From the NCBI GenBank assembly GCA_950022655.1, contig OX465579.1, positions 52,307,950 to 52,371,949 on the forward strand: a stretch of 64,000 nt of DNA. The letters are read 5' to 3'. Below the pieces are notes generated by a model. It did no database searches, had not been told where the DNA came from, and worked only from the letters and a program-made list of their open reading frames with translations. Position numbers and translations under genes: made by a program. The DNA is from Alentia gelatinosa. Its lineage: Eukaryota; Annelida; Polychaeta; Phyllodocida; Polynoidae. This document shows, piece after piece, positions 18,109 to 31,747 of this stretch (positions are counted from its first letter, which is position 1; the number at the start of each line of letters is the position of its first letter).

Positions 18109-18346
18109 CGAGGCTAGTCCTTCATTCTTTAAATGTCGTTTCCTCTTTCCTAAATGTCATATCTTCCATATTTTTAATAATTTCTCCATCTTACAATTCC
18201 ACCTTTTTCACTTATACGTTGGTATCAGTGAATTCTTGTGAACACCAGGAAGCTAGAGAGTAGACCAAGAACTGCTGGATATATGTTGTAATTTTTAATT
18301 GGGTAGTCCCTTAGCAGCAAAAAGGCTGCCTTGGTTCCCCCCTTAG

Positions 18347-18365
18347 TAAAAACTGGGAGGGGTAA
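18347..18365 (+). promoter_or_regulatory. Polypurine tract
   Basis: TAAAAACTGGGAGGGGTAA directly precedes the 3' LTR. This is the expected place and composition for the plus-strand primer left by RNase H. Confidence 0.85.
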
Positions 18366-18896
18366 TGTAGTGGGACGGGAATCCAGCAGTGTTCGTTTGT
18401 TTCACGGAAGGTGGCGCGATATGCCGATCCTTACTGTGCAGTGATTCCGGACAACGCCGCACACGAGAGTGGCGCGGTGGAGACCGGGATTACGTAACGC
18501 TTAGTATATATACTCAGCGTTCACAGTAGGTCGACAGGCTGTCCTCGCGCGTCCCTTCTACGGAACGGATCCTTGGGCCCTCACTTTGCAGGCGGGTTCT
18601 TGTAACCTTCCTGGTGGTTAGGCTGATCTTCCGGATTGGCCTATCCAGCGTTACCTAGCACCCATGTGCTAGGGTACTGTACTTGTAGGGAAGATCTTCC
18701 AGATCTTTCCGGGAAGTAAGTGATTAATAAACATCCTTGTTTATTAAGTGACGTTGTTGTGTTATGTGTGAATAGGTCTGTGCAAACTAACCGAAAACCG
18801 AACCAACCTAAGTAAGTGCGTAGGGTGGGATCCTGCCTGGAACTAGCGTTCCGGATTGGGGTCATCCAACCTGCTAGACAGGCGGCGACCACCACA
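18366..18896 (+). repeat. 3' LTR
   Basis: 531 bp, one mismatch to the 5' LTR (18811). It carries the active polyadenylation signal AATAAA at 18726-18731 and is followed by CTAG at 18897-18900. Confidence 0.97.
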
Positions 18897-18900
18897 CTAG

Positions 18901-20737
18901 CCTTGATGAACCGTTCCTCTGACGACTAGTACTGATGTCAGATATTGGATTCCGATTGACAACAAAATGCAAGTTCCCGGGACACATTTGAGAATTATGT
19001 CTTGGTACATAAGTATATATATAAATCATACATATTCATTATGTTATCACAAAGTGATTAGAATCCCCATCAGAGTTCGCAAGGAGAAGCAAATCTCATT
19101 CCTACCCTGGTACTGTACGTGCTCTTGATTAGCCGAAAATACGAGGGAAAGAATTACATAAACCCTGGAGGTGAATTATGTTGAATCTATTTCACGTTAT
19201 AGAGATGGCACAGTCTGCCGAATATAAAGGTTTATTCTGTACCTTTTCCGAGGAAAGAAAGTCAGCCTGCGTTTAAATAGAGATACTGGCAAAGTGACAA
19301 AGAACAGACCTAGCTTTCCTTCATCATCAAACCCAATGTCCTAATCCGATAACCTTTTTTTTACCCGCAATCATAAAATGAGTTTTCCCTCCCACTGATG
19401 ACAATTTGTCGGTCTTCAGCAAATCAGAGGGGCTTGGTTTATTCGATTTATAGAACTGATTTCCGGCAGGAGTCTTTTGGTCTGCCTTGATTATCACACT
19501 ACGACAAGTGCATTTCCATCGTCATTTTCATAGCCTTCTGCACTATTTACCTTTTCAATTTCTCTCAAAGTACCCATCTCATTGTTTATTCTGTTTGTAA
19601 GAATCCTATTTCTCTGTCCATTACATCTTTCTACTAGTATGGGTGTTTAACCCCTCTCATAACTTCTGATACACTCTAAGTCGTATAAGGTTGTTTTCCT
19701 GGAACTCCATAAAGCAAAGAATTTCTCCACATATCCTTGTCGGCCATGTATTTGTTTCTAATAAATACTAATACACATGTGAATGAACTTCGTGTTGGTG
19801 TGCCAAAACTTATCCGCTATTAGTAATTTCTGTCTCATATTCCGTGACCTTGCTTTATTGTTTATATATCCCCTAGTTTCGCCAGTTTCTACACAAAGAA
19901 CCCCAGTGTATTCTGATTCATATTCTATGTACTGCTTGAACAGATCAAAGATTACTCAGACCTCGGGAAAGAAAGATACTGTTGTGAACATAAACTTATT
20001 GTTTGGAAAACAAATCCGCACATTCAGAAATCGCAGCCATAAATACATGTAATAGAAAAGACTGCCTCCTGAGGATATACAGAAACACAATGGAAATCAA
20101 ACACAAGCATTTCGCTTCGTCCTCATGAGATTTATGCAATTTGAACGACTTGATCCTCTTGAACAAGAAGTTGAATTAACCCCCTCCCTTACCTCCCTCC
20201 CCGATTCTGCTGTGCAAGCATTCACTCTCTGATCATATACACAGAAATGCACCATAACATAAACCCTATTTCCCGTTGATATTCAACAAATGGTACCCTG
20301 ATATAAGCTTCATATGAAGTATACCTTTCCCTGTGGTTCTCCACGGACACCAATATCCGATGGGCCCAAGACATCACACTCACCTTCAAAGCCCTAACCT
20401 TGCCTGCCCTCCATCAAGCGCCTCAATCATGCACAAATGTTCTCGTCCCTTGCCCTGGGGAGGGCTTGGAGGAAAACGGAAACCAGCGAGTAATCCTCCC
20501 CCGTTGCCCAACCCCTCGTGCACGCCCTGGAGCCCTGGTGGTGCTCCCTAGTGGCAAAGTGAGCAATTGCCACCCACAACCTTTCTCTCTCCCTCTCTCT
20601 GCAGACCCCGTTCCTGACGCTTGGTGCCTGTATGGGCACCAGTCACCTCCCACAACGGAGGTACTAGAGCCGGTAGATGGGGTACGAGATATCATAACTT
20701 GACCAACATACCCGGATCTGATACGACCAGTTCAATG
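18901..20737. other. Non-coding spacer
   Basis: No gene supported. AT-rich to about 20330, then GC-richer to 20690. The latter block gives open frames on both strands, but none is recognisable. Confidence 0.45.
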
Positions 20738-21195
20738 GTGTAGGGAGCTGCTCAGTTGTGTAGTGAAGTACTCAGAGGTGCTGGGAACTCTCAATGGTGT
20801 AGTTAAGTGTTCAGAGGTGGGAGAAGCCCTAAGTGAAGTGTTCAGTGGCTGCAGGAACTCTCCGTGGCGTAGGGTGCTGGTCAGTGGTGGGAGGAACTCT
20901 CAATGGCGTAGGGAGCCTATCAGTGGATTGGGGGAACTCTCAGTGATCTAGGGAGCTTATCAGTGGTGAGGGGAAGTGTTCAATAAGGGAGGTGATAGTT
21001 CAGTGGTGTAGGTCGTGGTTAGATGGTGTAATAATACTTTAGTCGTATAAGTAGCAGCTCATTGGTGGAGCTACTTAGCTTTATAGGGAGCTGTTCCGTG
21101 ATATAGGGAGCTTCTCAGTGGTGTAGAGAGCTGCTCAGTGGTGTAGAGAGCTGCTCAGTGGTGTAGAGAGCTGCTCAGTGGTGTACGGAGCTGCC
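20738..21195. repeat. Minisatellite, about 20-bp unit
   Basis: Tandem copies of AGCTGCTCAGTGGTGTAGAG, perfect for three units around 21127-21186 and increasingly degenerate back to about 20738. The perfect end suggests the youngest expansion is at the right. Confidence 0.85.
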
Positions 21196-22347
21196 CGTGC
21201 TCGGGGACCTATGATATATGTGCTATGTATTAACCTGGACTCTCTGTATACACCAGATCAATACGGGGCTTGTGCTATGTCCGCCTGCCTGGACCCCGTC
21301 GTGTTCTATCACAGAAGCCGATATGTCCGTGTTATGCAGTGGTGCAGTATGGGATCGCGTGCACGACGAAATGAAACATTTATTACTTTCATGTAAATGT
21401 GAATCTGACTTAGCGAAAAATGCAGAGGCACTGCTTCAGTGTTTATACATAACCTTACTTCTAGGTTGGCCAGTGGTTACTAAGCTTGGAGAGTTCCGAT
21501 TAGAAGAACCGGATATATCAAATGAGATTATTTTCTGAACCCATCTTACATTATATAGACGATGTAGAGTGTACATTCTATGTATGGACTACATTTTGAA
21601 AATAGTGTGTAAAAAAGAAATAGTGTGTCTACAGATTGACTGCTGTGGCATGGCAGTATAGAAAGTTATACAAGATGTCACAAGGTCGAAAGTAAGGAGA
21701 ATAGCCGTCAGCTTTTATAACACCTCACTAGTTGACAAAGGAAGCCAAGTGTGTGATATGTGACACTGGTATTAAATTTATATGTCATTTTTCATATCAT
21801 CATGATAATTGTTGCAAACATATAACGCAGTTGCAACGGTGACAATAAACAGAAGTGTGCAATTATTCTATGAGGATGCACATGTGAAGGTGAGTCGCTG
21901 TTCTATACTTCCATCTCTTACAAGTAGAGATAATGCCACTTGATAGATAAACTGATATCAGCTATCCAATGTCACATTATCCATTTTGTTTTACTTCATA
22001 TATGCACTCTGCACACATAACACACACACATACACACACACATGCATGCACGCATGCACACATCTTTGCTAATTTATTTTATTATATGTAGGAGAGGAAT
22101 TCCTGCAAAATACATTATTTTTCCTTGTAGAATTGGGTTCTGTTTCCATGATACAAAATTGAGTCAATTAATTCTACATAGTCTATATTCTATAACTGGG
22201 AACGTAATAGATATTGTCATATATCTAACAATAGTTACATGCTGGAAACATTGATGTTATATTGGAACAACTTAAATAGGTAAGCAGGTAAAAACACGTC
22301 GTTGAACAGAGCTCTGTCTCTCCAGCAGAGCTGCTTTCCCGTCGGTG
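21196..22347. other. Non-coding spacer with a CA microsatellite
   Basis: No gene supported. A CA/GCATG-type simple repeat lies at 22016-22062. Confidence 0.45.
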
Positions 22348-22400
22348 TATATATATAAAACATTAGTCAGCTCGACAACACCTGTAGCAAGCAGGTGAGT
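22348..22400 (+). promoter_or_regulatory. Possible TATA promoter with a nearby 5' splice site
   Basis: TATATATATAAAA at 22348-22360 is followed by TCAGCTC and then CAG|GTGAGT (donor at 22395). This could be a tiny first exon of a plus-strand gene, but no coding exon was recognised downstream. AT-rich genomes produce such matches by chance. Confidence 0.2.
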
Positions 22401-22793
22401 GCCGAGCAGGTGGGAAGGAGGTTCTTAGAACTGGTCAGGACTGCTCGCTGTCTCAACGGGTCAGGTGGCGCGGACAGCAACGACTGACGGCTGTCCTACC
22501 ATCCGCCTGCCAAACCGCCCGCGCCTGGCAACTAAATATGTCCCGTGCCCCCTTTCCCCTGACCGTGTTAACCATCCCCATTCCCTGTCCCCCAATCCAC
22601 TGCATCCTGTTCCGATTGCTGGTCACCCATCCCCTGTCCTCTGTCCTCCCTGTCTACATTCCCCTATCTATATCTCCTGTCATTTATCTCCGTCTTTCGT
22701 CCCCTATCCCCTGTTCCCCACCCCCTGTATCCCATCGCCTGTCCCCAACCCAGCTCCTCCTTTCCCCGTTATCAGCAGACAGGCCGCCACGCC

Positions 22794-22825
22794 ACTCTTT
22801 CACCTTTACAAAAAGGTGAAAGAGT
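22794..22825. other. Strong hairpin, 14-bp perfect stem
   Basis: ACTCTTTCACCTTT and AAAGGTGAAAGAGT are exact reverse complements around a 4-base loop. It follows a pyrimidine-rich block (22540-22790). It does not match the histone 3' stem-loop, and a Helitron-type CTRR end was not seen. Confidence 0.7.
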
Positions 22826-25800
22826 AAATATTACGCTATCAATCTTATGGTAGAGAGTGAGTGCTATAAGGAAATATACCTTATTTAGGCGTAACTGACA
22901 TTGGCTGTATCTAATACTCAGTAAATTTCTATATTAAAAGAGAAATAGAATACAGTGCACAAAATGAACGGCAACTGAGTTGAAGAGTGTTGAAATGGTA
23001 TGCTATAGACAGTGTTTGAGAGGAGAGGCCCATAATGTAGTCCAGAGAGGGATGCATGTGTATATATATAATGGTGGAAGACATCAGGGTATTGTTAATA
23101 GAAAGTAATGCAACCCCCATGTTGATGATTATAAGTTTAGTGTTGAATCTTTTATGTAAGTGAATATGAATTTAGGCGATTATGGTGTAAAGTGCAGAAA
23201 ACAGGTTTGGAGAACTGTGCTATAGAATAGGCTTTTTATACATCACTTGCGTTGCCCTGTCATCAAAGGCCAGTAAAGACCCATTCCAGCCTTGAGATTT
23301 CTTATTGATTCTTGATTTGAGTCAAACATCTGTTTCCGTTGTCCTGGTGGAATCTTCAGTAAAAGCCCGTCTCTATTCCGGTCACGAACGTAGTGCTATC
23401 CCCTCGGGCTTGGGCTATAATCGGTTTTCTGGTAAGTACTCCTGGGCTGCAGAGCTCTGCCTGCAGTCAAACAGGCGAGCTCTTCACACAGTAGTATACA
23501 TAGATGGGCATTTTACCCTGGATGTTCTGTGAGCTTGTTCTCAATAAGGACTAACGCTAGTATTTGGTAAAGACAAAATCGACACACACCGATGGATTCA
23601 TTTATCTTTGTTAACTAAACCCTTTATTATTTGTAAATAAAGTTGTTATTGTGACCACTCTTCTAAGCCCGTATTCAAGTGGGAAGAAGAAAAGAAAATC
23701 CGCTGAACATGTGTTACAGCATGAAGCAATGCTAGATATACTGTTTCCTCCCTCCCCAAATCTTTGAGAGAATCTTCGCTAGGTATTGATTAACATACTT
23801 TATATATATCAATTATGTGTCGTCTTGGGTATTCTAATATTTTACGAATTTGCATGCACTATCGCGCACTCTTTCTGTACTAGATTACGTTCTTGTATAT
23901 ATCCAATACTGATTCAAACTATCAGCATAATGGTCAATGCATAGATAGTTGGTAAATGCCTTGGTCTGGATATTGTCACCAATTTACAAGGTCCAGACCT
24001 AGGAGGGCTTTGAAGCAAGGTCTTTTTTCCCTTGATGGATGACCTGTGGTCAGTTTAAACACTGGTTAGAGAGGCTCTCCAAGTAGCGTGCGTCAATGAC
24101 GAGGGTCCTGTGGTTAGTATCCTACATGGGTTTCCACCTTCACTGTTAGACACATTGATAAACGTTCTAGTTCAGATGTACCTTACACAGTGTACAAACG
24201 GAGACTAAGGCCACTGCTGCATCTATCCCATGCTGTCTAGATGGTAACGACTCTCAGACAGATTTTTCATATAAAGGTCCTCAGGGACGTTTTGATTTTG
24301 GCCTTTCATATTATCAAATACTATTGGTGTCAATTTACAGGTATTTTGTAAGGTTGCAAGAATTGATTTTAACAGACCTTATATCCTGACGCAAAGGCGT
24401 AATTGTACTTACGATATGTGCAGAAGACTATGCAGCCAAGGAGAGGGGAATGGCATGAAATAAACAATCAAACATGACAATAATAGAAAATAGTAGGTTA
24501 AGATAAATATAATTCAGCTACTTCTAATATTTTCCAGAATTGCTTTCTTTTTCTGGCTTAGTCTTTGCTTTAAAGGCGAACACTGCTTAATTACATTCCC
24601 AGACACAGCGCCCGCACCTTTGCGTGCCCAACAAGTCTTGCCGTGAGGATTTCTAAAAACACAATGACCTTCCTTGCCCTTGAGGCGGGTTCATGCAGGG
24701 GCTGGGGGTGTAAGGGTGTGTCTGAGTTGCCCCAGTGCGTGTGCTTCGCTCTGGCTGACCATACCCCCCCCCCCCACCCCCCACCCCCTATACCTGGAGA
24801 GGATCGAAGAGAGCCGACACAGCAGTGTGCACTCAGGCGGAACGCCAGGCGGCTGTAATATATTTACAGAACGCCTTGACGCTTTTGGCCTGGTCTTCCT
24901 CTCAGACACAGTCCCCTTCCTTTTTTGGTTCCATATATATAGGAACACCATTTATATAAATTAGTTTATGACCATGTTTTGATTAACAGTGTCTGCTGTC
25001 TAAGCTGGGTACTTATTTGGAGAACAGAATATATATAACTGGTAAGTGATGAGACGTGCATTCAGTTCTAAGTTTATATTGCTTTCTTGTATAGATTTTA
25101 TTTTCGAAAACAAGATATATCCATAGTCGGATTCGTGCAAGACTTTCCTCCGTGGTTGTAGAATGGTGGCGTGGGAACCCTGGGCAGCGGAATACACGAC
25201 ATCGACATTTACGAAGATGATTATCGTTACATCCTTCGGTTCTATTCTTGTATCGGTAAAATCATTGCTTGATAACATCTACAACTGTCTTTCCCGACCC
25301 TTTCTCTATCTCATTCTGTATCCTATGATCTCTGAGTGTACCCTCCCTGTGCGTATCGTCCTCTCCTATTACATTGTCCATTTCGCGATATATCTATCTC
25401 TGGACTAACACAGGCATAGCCATGGACCCCGGGGATGAACTTGAATGAAAAGAGACTATAGTTTCTGATTGCCAGTTGTACAGTTTAAACCTTTGAGAAA
25501 GCAGTCCACTGCACCAGCCCTGAAACCTGTATGGCGAGTTGAACAACATTCACTGAAAAGGTTACACACCCCCAAAGAGTTCCAAACCACATAACTGGTA
25601 TCATTTTTTAAAATATTCTTTTTCATGGTAGAATGTCCATGTATTAAACTCCCAAGCATCCAGCCCAAAACTACAGGTCTGCTATTGCATCAGATGATAC
25701 CTCAGATATGATGATGGCATGTATATTCAAGAAATTCATGAACGTTTATATCAAATGAATTACCTGCCACTCTTCTAAATAAAGTTGACCCTCCAAAATC

Positions 25801-26029
25801 ATATGGGTAGATTAGTGTGGTAGTTGAAATAGTAGAAGATGCAGTATTCCATTCAATCTTCTTTATGATGGAGTAGCAGAATTAACCCATTACAGTCAAT
25901 GTTGTGGGTTTCACCACACGAGTTTCAGTTTCCATCCTACAAGGCCCCTTAGGTTCACATTCAAAATCGATGAAAATAAGTAGTAAATACTTCAATTAGG
26001 ACCACCTGCATACGGTAAAAATGTTGCTT
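22826..26029. other. Non-coding spacer
   Basis: No gene supported on either strand. Contains a poly-C run at 24765-24789. A Cys-rich minus-strand frame at 25456-25668 is discussed under rejected items. Confidence 0.4.
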
Positions 26030-26340
26030 TAAGCAGGACCTTGCCTTCATTTATATCATAGATTAGCAGGACCTCGCTGACAAATATATCATAGATACAC
26101 CTTCAGCACAATAGCATGCAGGACCTTACCTACACATACAGGGTAGAGGCACTATCGACAGATTATCATGGCCTCCCAGCCTACATGTATAAGGTGAAGA
26201 TACCATCGGTAGATTAACAGGCCCTCCCTACTCATATAGGGTAGAGACGGTTTCAGTAGTTTCTGCATGTGTCGGGTAAATACACTACTGGTAGATTAGC
26301 AGGCCCCTGTCCATACGTACATGGTGAAGACGTCATGAGC
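26030..26340. repeat. Decayed minisatellite, about 50-60 bp unit
   Basis: Repeated loose matches to a unit containing TAGATTAGCAGGACCT (or GGCCCT), then CTACnCATA and GGGTAGAGAC. At least five copies are visible with indels. Confidence 0.6.
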
Positions 26341-28929
26341 AAAGAGAAGTCCTTGCCAAGTTAGTCCAAGCCTGGCATGATGTGAGGAGTTGGGGGTCAG
26401 TCAGGGTGTGGTGACTACCATTTCCTCAGAGAGTAAAGTGATTGATGGTTTTAGAGCACAGAACACGCCACCAGTAATGAATGAAGCATCGGATGATAGT
26501 GGATTAAATTGATCCCTGCAGACTACTGCCTAAATCCCAGACCCTCACACCACTTACAATGTCATCTGCCTCCTTCAGGCTTCCTTCTCTCAGCATTTGT
26601 AATCTAAATGTAACAATATTTCAAAACTCTTAGTATCTAAATAATGCTGAGAATTAGAAAGGTTTAAATAGTTTGGTTTAAACTGACACGCAATCCGCAT
26701 ATTGGTATTCTGAGTGCTTTCTATACCGACTGTGAACATAAGTATAACGAGAAGCAACACGGGACTCCAGTGAGCAACCTTTTCCAGCATCCTTTTCAAT
26801 TCAGAATGTATGACTTGAATATGGAAGACAATTGTCCATGCTCCATCAATGTATCTGCTATTGCCTACAACAAAGTGGTTGAGTTAAGCGATGTCGCAGC
26901 AGTCAAGGTTGGAAATACTGATTCCGATTCAAACATATTTCGATTCCTGAAACACTACAGCTGTATTGCCGATTAAAGTGCATATTATTGTATACCCCTA
27001 TATAGAAAAGACTGTTTGCTGGAACCTTCTCAAATCTGACTCAGTAATTACCAAGTAGAGTAATTTGCAATGAAAGTTTATGTAATATGTGTTTGATTAT
27101 TGTGGTGCCAGAGACTTTTGAGCAGCGACCTATTCTCTGGAATATATTCTTGTGGTTTCGCTGATTTACCTGCTGCATCGATACATTCCTATAAAGATAA
27201 TCACATCTTTAAATTTTGCAATAAAATCAAGAAAAGAATTTGCTTTACGAATTAATCAAAATTTTAAGTTGCTCGAGATACGATCGTTTCCTGCATACTT
27301 GAATAAGAATGGTTGTTTCATGGATAAAATCTGTTTTTAAAAATGATACGTATTTTGTAATTTGTTGTAAACGTTGAGGCATGCCTTGCAACTGGATTTA
27401 TAAATGCTGTCAAATGAAAGTCGGTAAACATTATTTCGGTCCGTGACGCCAATGTGTCAGGGAACTGCATGAATAACGTTATTTGTCTTGTCTTGTATGG
27501 CAATATTCCGGGTCATTGATCTCCCAAACTCAGGACTACCTCCCTAAAAATACCCATAACCATAAATACTTCTTTCTTCTCTTTCACCCTTACTTATTTA
27601 AACTCTACTTTCTAAAATATCGATCCCCTCTCTGTTTACCAGGAGTGCTGCAGAAGATTATTCCGAAATTAATCAAGTTTAGGATGCTGAATGGTTCACG
27701 AGAGGGATGGTATTTTGCACGACAGGTATTATACTTTTCTTGCACCTGTAAGGTGAGGAAAATGTCGAGAACGATGTCATATTATCTCGTTACCATCGTT
27801 ACTAGACTTGTGTGTCAGGTGACGGCGACACCTGGAATCCAAAGAACCTCTTTATCTATAAATAAGTCAGAACGTCAGCACCCAGACGATTATTCCAATG
27901 CAAAGATATGGGTTCGTGGAAGTGGTCTTCTGAATTACTTCTGCGTCTTCTAGTCCTTCTTTTCCATCAGAACCGAAAGGTGCTTATAAATAGCTATCAG
28001 CCACTTCCAAAAGCACACTCTCTCTTATATTTCTCAAAGTAAGTCTTCGTAATAAGATACTGGTGAGTATTCCTGAGACACAGATTCCTCTCGAGTTTAA
28101 ATTCTGCGCCGCCTAATGACGTAGCGGGTGATGTAAGCAGCGACCTAGTCGGTGGTGGAGATAGTGACGTTGACGCAGACAGGGTCCCATCATTTTGTAG
28201 GGTGCCTGGAAGTGGTGAGGCGGGTCTGTTTATCCAGTTTGCAGTCATTTAGAGAGACAGATTGTCAGATCGAGTCCTACAATCAATGGGCTCCCAGACA
28301 GTATAGAATACACCCACCGACTGCCTGGACACAGCTCTCTCACCGAGTGACCTTACTCTCATATCAGAGGAGCCATCAGTGCGAGCTTTTTTTTCTTTCT
28401 TTTTTTGTGAAAAGAAGAAAGAATAAATTGGGGGGGAGGGACGATGAATTATCTTGTACCAGAAGTCATATAACAAACACACTATTATACTTATGAAAGG
28501 GTGTAAGTGAGTTTCTGTCGGACATTATATGGTAGGAAATCAGAGGTTTCTCTTTCTCTGCTTCATAATTCCACGATACATGCAACTCTTTAAATGATTA
28601 CTTTATGATTCATATACTCTTGAAAGATACCATATCAATGGTTTGTTTCATACAAGCATCATACAGCATTTCATCATTTTCACAGAGGTTGTACTGGACA
28701 GTACTGATTGAGAATGTCAGACATGGCTGATAGTATAACGATAAGATGGAGGTTTAGTATATTATATACTTCGAGTGTTGTGGTAGTGATGCCATCTATT
28801 GCCCTTAAATTGTTATGGATTCAAGGGAACGGATACGTTTCACTCACTTGAAGCCCAGCTTCTCAGAATAGAGAAAGTACCGAGCGCAGAATACTGAACT
28901 TTGTCCAACAGAAGACAATTGTGGTGAGT
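26341..28929. other. Non-coding spacer
   Basis: AT-rich. The 156-codon frame at 27483-27953 has no recognisable domain and starts within low-complexity sequence, so I do not call it a gene. Confidence 0.4.
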
Positions 28930-29350
28930 AGGCCTCTGACACGTTGAGTTGATCTCAAGACGGGGAAGGTGGTATGGGTAGTATGTTACTGTGGTCTTTA
29001 GGGGCTCTGTAGTGTTGATTAAGTGCTTCGTAGAAGACGGGCTGCGGTGAGAGTGAAAGGATCAGCTGCTCTTATAAAGGGTATTGTGAGAGTAGAACGG
29101 TGAGCTGTTCTTTGAAAGGATGTGGAGAAGGTATCAAAGTAAGTTGCTCTATAGGGAGAGTGTGAGTAGGGTAGCGTAGTAGGTTGGTCAGCGGTGGCAT
29201 ACGGTGGGATTGGAATGGTACTCTGTACTTTTCAAAGATGTGGAAAGAGCAACATGATGTGGTTCTCGGTGAATATGGTGTTCTGACAGCAGTAACATGA
29301 GCTTCTCCACGGAGAAGGGGTATGGTGAGCAAGATGAGTTGTTCAGGGAC
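28930..29350. repeat. Decayed minisatellite related to GAGCTGCTC units
   Basis: Irregular copies containing GGTGAGCTGTTCT, AGTAAGTTGCTCT and GATGAGTTGTTCAGG separated by GA- and GT-rich links. The motif resembles the 20-bp unit at 20738-21195, so the two may share an origin. Confidence 0.5.
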
Positions 29351-29557
29351 TTAACAGAGCAGCCCGTTGCACACACGACCAATTACTATACGGGCTGTAA
29401 TGGCGTGCCCCAGTGCACCAAACGGGCAGTTATATTTAAAATTTAAAACACGATCCCCGCCTCATCACCAAAGAGGCCGTTAAGTGTCGACCTGTAACGG
29501 GCCATCCTCACACAGGTGTTAGCAACAGGTTTAGAGAGACGAGGCCACAGGTTAGTC

Positions 29558-29560
<3 letters not shown>

Positions 29561-29627
<67 letters not shown>
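29561..29627. repeat. (AT)n microsatellite, about 33 units
   Basis: Uninterrupted alternating A and T over about 67 bases, likely highly polymorphic. Confidence 0.97.
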
Positions 29628-29630
<3 letters not shown>

Positions 29631-31549
29631 GTGACCTAATTAAATCTAATTTGTCATGTTTCTAAAAAACTTTTACCTAAATCTAACTTGTCATTCAAGG
29701 TAGCATCGCTTAGGGGGAAGGACGTAGCCACGTCTCAAATTTAATCTAAATCTAAATCAATATTTTAGTATACCTACCCTTAGTGAAGAAATCAATTTTT
29801 GGTGTCATCCATGTTATGAACATTTTGAGAACATTATGAATTGCATTATGAAAAATGATTATTTTATAGAGCATTGGGTTATTCTTTTCTTTCGTGTTCC
29901 TTTGTATATTAGTATAGAAAGATGATTTCCCTGTGGTGTTGGTACCTGCTACCTGTGGTTGTGGGTACCCCAATACTGTAGGGGAGACCATAGTATCATT
30001 TGTCTTTAATTAAAGCATCTCAGCTTTACAAGAGTATCATAGAAGCTGGCATTAGGTTGGAGCAAAATAAAAGTAAAAGATACAAATCAGCTATAAGTCA
30101 TTTTGAATTGTCCTCGTATATTAGCATAATAATAGGATAAATAACAAGTTGGAGATAACTGGCAGAGTGCGTGACTGGTGCATACGAGTACCTCAATTTA
30201 CATGCACAACAAGGTGCCTAATACGACGTGACGAGCTGCTCGGTGGCGTGCTACTACTCACAGACCAAGTGATGAATTGCTCCAACTTCCCCCATCTCTA
30301 ACAAACTTAATATGTCCTTAATACCCAATTACAGGAACATGTAGTGTGTGTATTGCTCCTGTACATGGCTGACATAAATTCATAATTGTCACTTCAACGA
30401 TGTAATGTAACAACGAGAGGCGGAGAGGTGTCGAATTCCATTAATGCCAACACAGCGTCATGCAAGTTCAGTGGAGATTTATTAGTATGCAATATAGGGT
30501 AGGCCGAGAGTTTATATTCGGTTGGAAGTGGATGGGTAGGATAGAAATATTGATCTCTATATACATTGACTGGGCTTGTTTCTTTTTAGTGGGTTTTCTT
30601 GGAATGAACACCGCTCTCCTTATTTCGTGAAATCTCTTAATACAAGTGCATTTATTTCATTAGAGCAGGGAAAGCTCAGGGATTCTGTAACAGTTTGGTA
30701 TACCCAAATACATTTGGAAAAGAAACCAGTATTAATGACAGTATAACTTTGTGCTAAGCAAGAAAGTGTGAGGTTGGAGGAAGGAAGTCATCAAACAAAT
30801 CAATAGTGCAAATGTGGTTAAAAGGCGTCCGGGCAATAGCAGTAAAGTGAGGTCGACAGAGTAATAGACTTGTGAATGTTCTACATTAAACCAATATCTC
30901 ATATGTTGGAAACGTGCTCAATTTCATAGGGTAAAAACGTGTTTCAAGAGCGACAGAATGAAATTGAAACATGCAACTATACCCTTCATCCTTCTGCACG
31001 CGCACTACAGCAACCTTTACCTCTGACCTGTACCTCACACAACAACTCCTTCGCCATCTGTACACCATACATCATAATGTAATTTGATTCTATGTATCTT
31101 TTTTTCACCAATGATATCGATTTCACGTTTATCAATTAATTGTAAAAATATAAATTATTTCCAGGCCCTTTGGTTATCTTTTAGGTGTAGCTTGGGGTGG
31201 GGGCTAGAATAATATAAAGTCAGATCAGGAACAATCTACAACAAGTCCAGCCCTGACCAGACCAATGTAGTAGGTCCTGAGACCAATTGAACCCAACCCG
31301 ACTGGTATTGAATACAGTCTGGTCTTGGCGGATGAATATGAAACGTTCCCGTGCATTTTGGATTAAATCACCAATCTGGTCCAGCCATGCCTCGTTGTAT
31401 CTGCATTAATGACATAGCCTCAATCTCCTCCCTCGGAAATTAAAAAGTTGAAATAGTCGGAAATGTAAAAACAAATCATAAGCGTGATTGGATGTGTTTA
31501 TTTGCCATCCACATTTCAGTTTGGCCGGGCCTCGCGCTAACGCCGAATT
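29628..31549. other. Non-coding spacer, left flank of the YR retrotransposon
   Basis: AT-rich, no gene supported. The last bases before the element read GCCGAATT. Confidence 0.45.
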
Positions 31550-31747
31550 GGTGACCCATGGCCGTTGGTCAGGGGTGGTCATTGCTCCCCCTGGTGTTCC
31601 CCCCTCTCGCGCGACACGAGCGCCCCTCCTGCCCCCTAGCGGCTCTCACACGTACTGCGCAGTCACGAGCGCGGCCAAGCCACCGGTCCCGGTCTCACTT
31701 CTTCTCCAGCTGTACTGCAGTACACACCTACTCCAGTCTTTCTCGTC
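31550..31747 (+). repeat. A1 split direct repeat
   Basis: 198 bp starting GGTGACCCATGGCCGTTGG, identical to A2 at 36313-36510. It would carry promoter and 5' leader sequence. A 101-base unique leader separates it from the ORF1 ATG. Confidence 0.92.

Larger units (their letters stand above)
6857..18896 (+). mobile_element. Complete Ty3/gypsy-type LTR retrotransposon, 12,040 bp
   Basis: Both LTRs are 531 bp, start TGTAG, end CACA, and differ at one position (C at 7302, A at 18811). CTAG flanks both ends (6853-6856 and 18897-18900). A primer site follows the 5' LTR and a purine tract precedes the 3' LTR. The order protease, reverse transcriptase, RNase H, integrase places it in Ty3/gypsy (Metaviridae) rather than copia. 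The near-identical LTRs imply recent insertion, yet pol has three in-frame stops, so this copy was probably moved in trans. It is unusually long because about 4 kb of extra sequence lies between pol and the 3' LTR. Confidence 0.97.

Noticed and set aside
22348..22400. Strong call of a new gene start
   Set aside because: TATA plus a donor is present, but no coding exon follows and AT-rich sequence makes this likely by chance. Kept only as a low-confidence site.
25456..25668. Cys-rich minus-strand frame (VCNLFSECCSTRH...DCFLKG)
   Set aside because: Faintly like a PAN/apple-type domain, but too short, with no splice sites and no clear disulfide pattern.
27483..27953. 156-codon plus-strand frame
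   Set aside because: Low-complexity, Phe/Tyr-rich start and no recognisable motif. It is within the expected length range for chance ORFs in a window this size.
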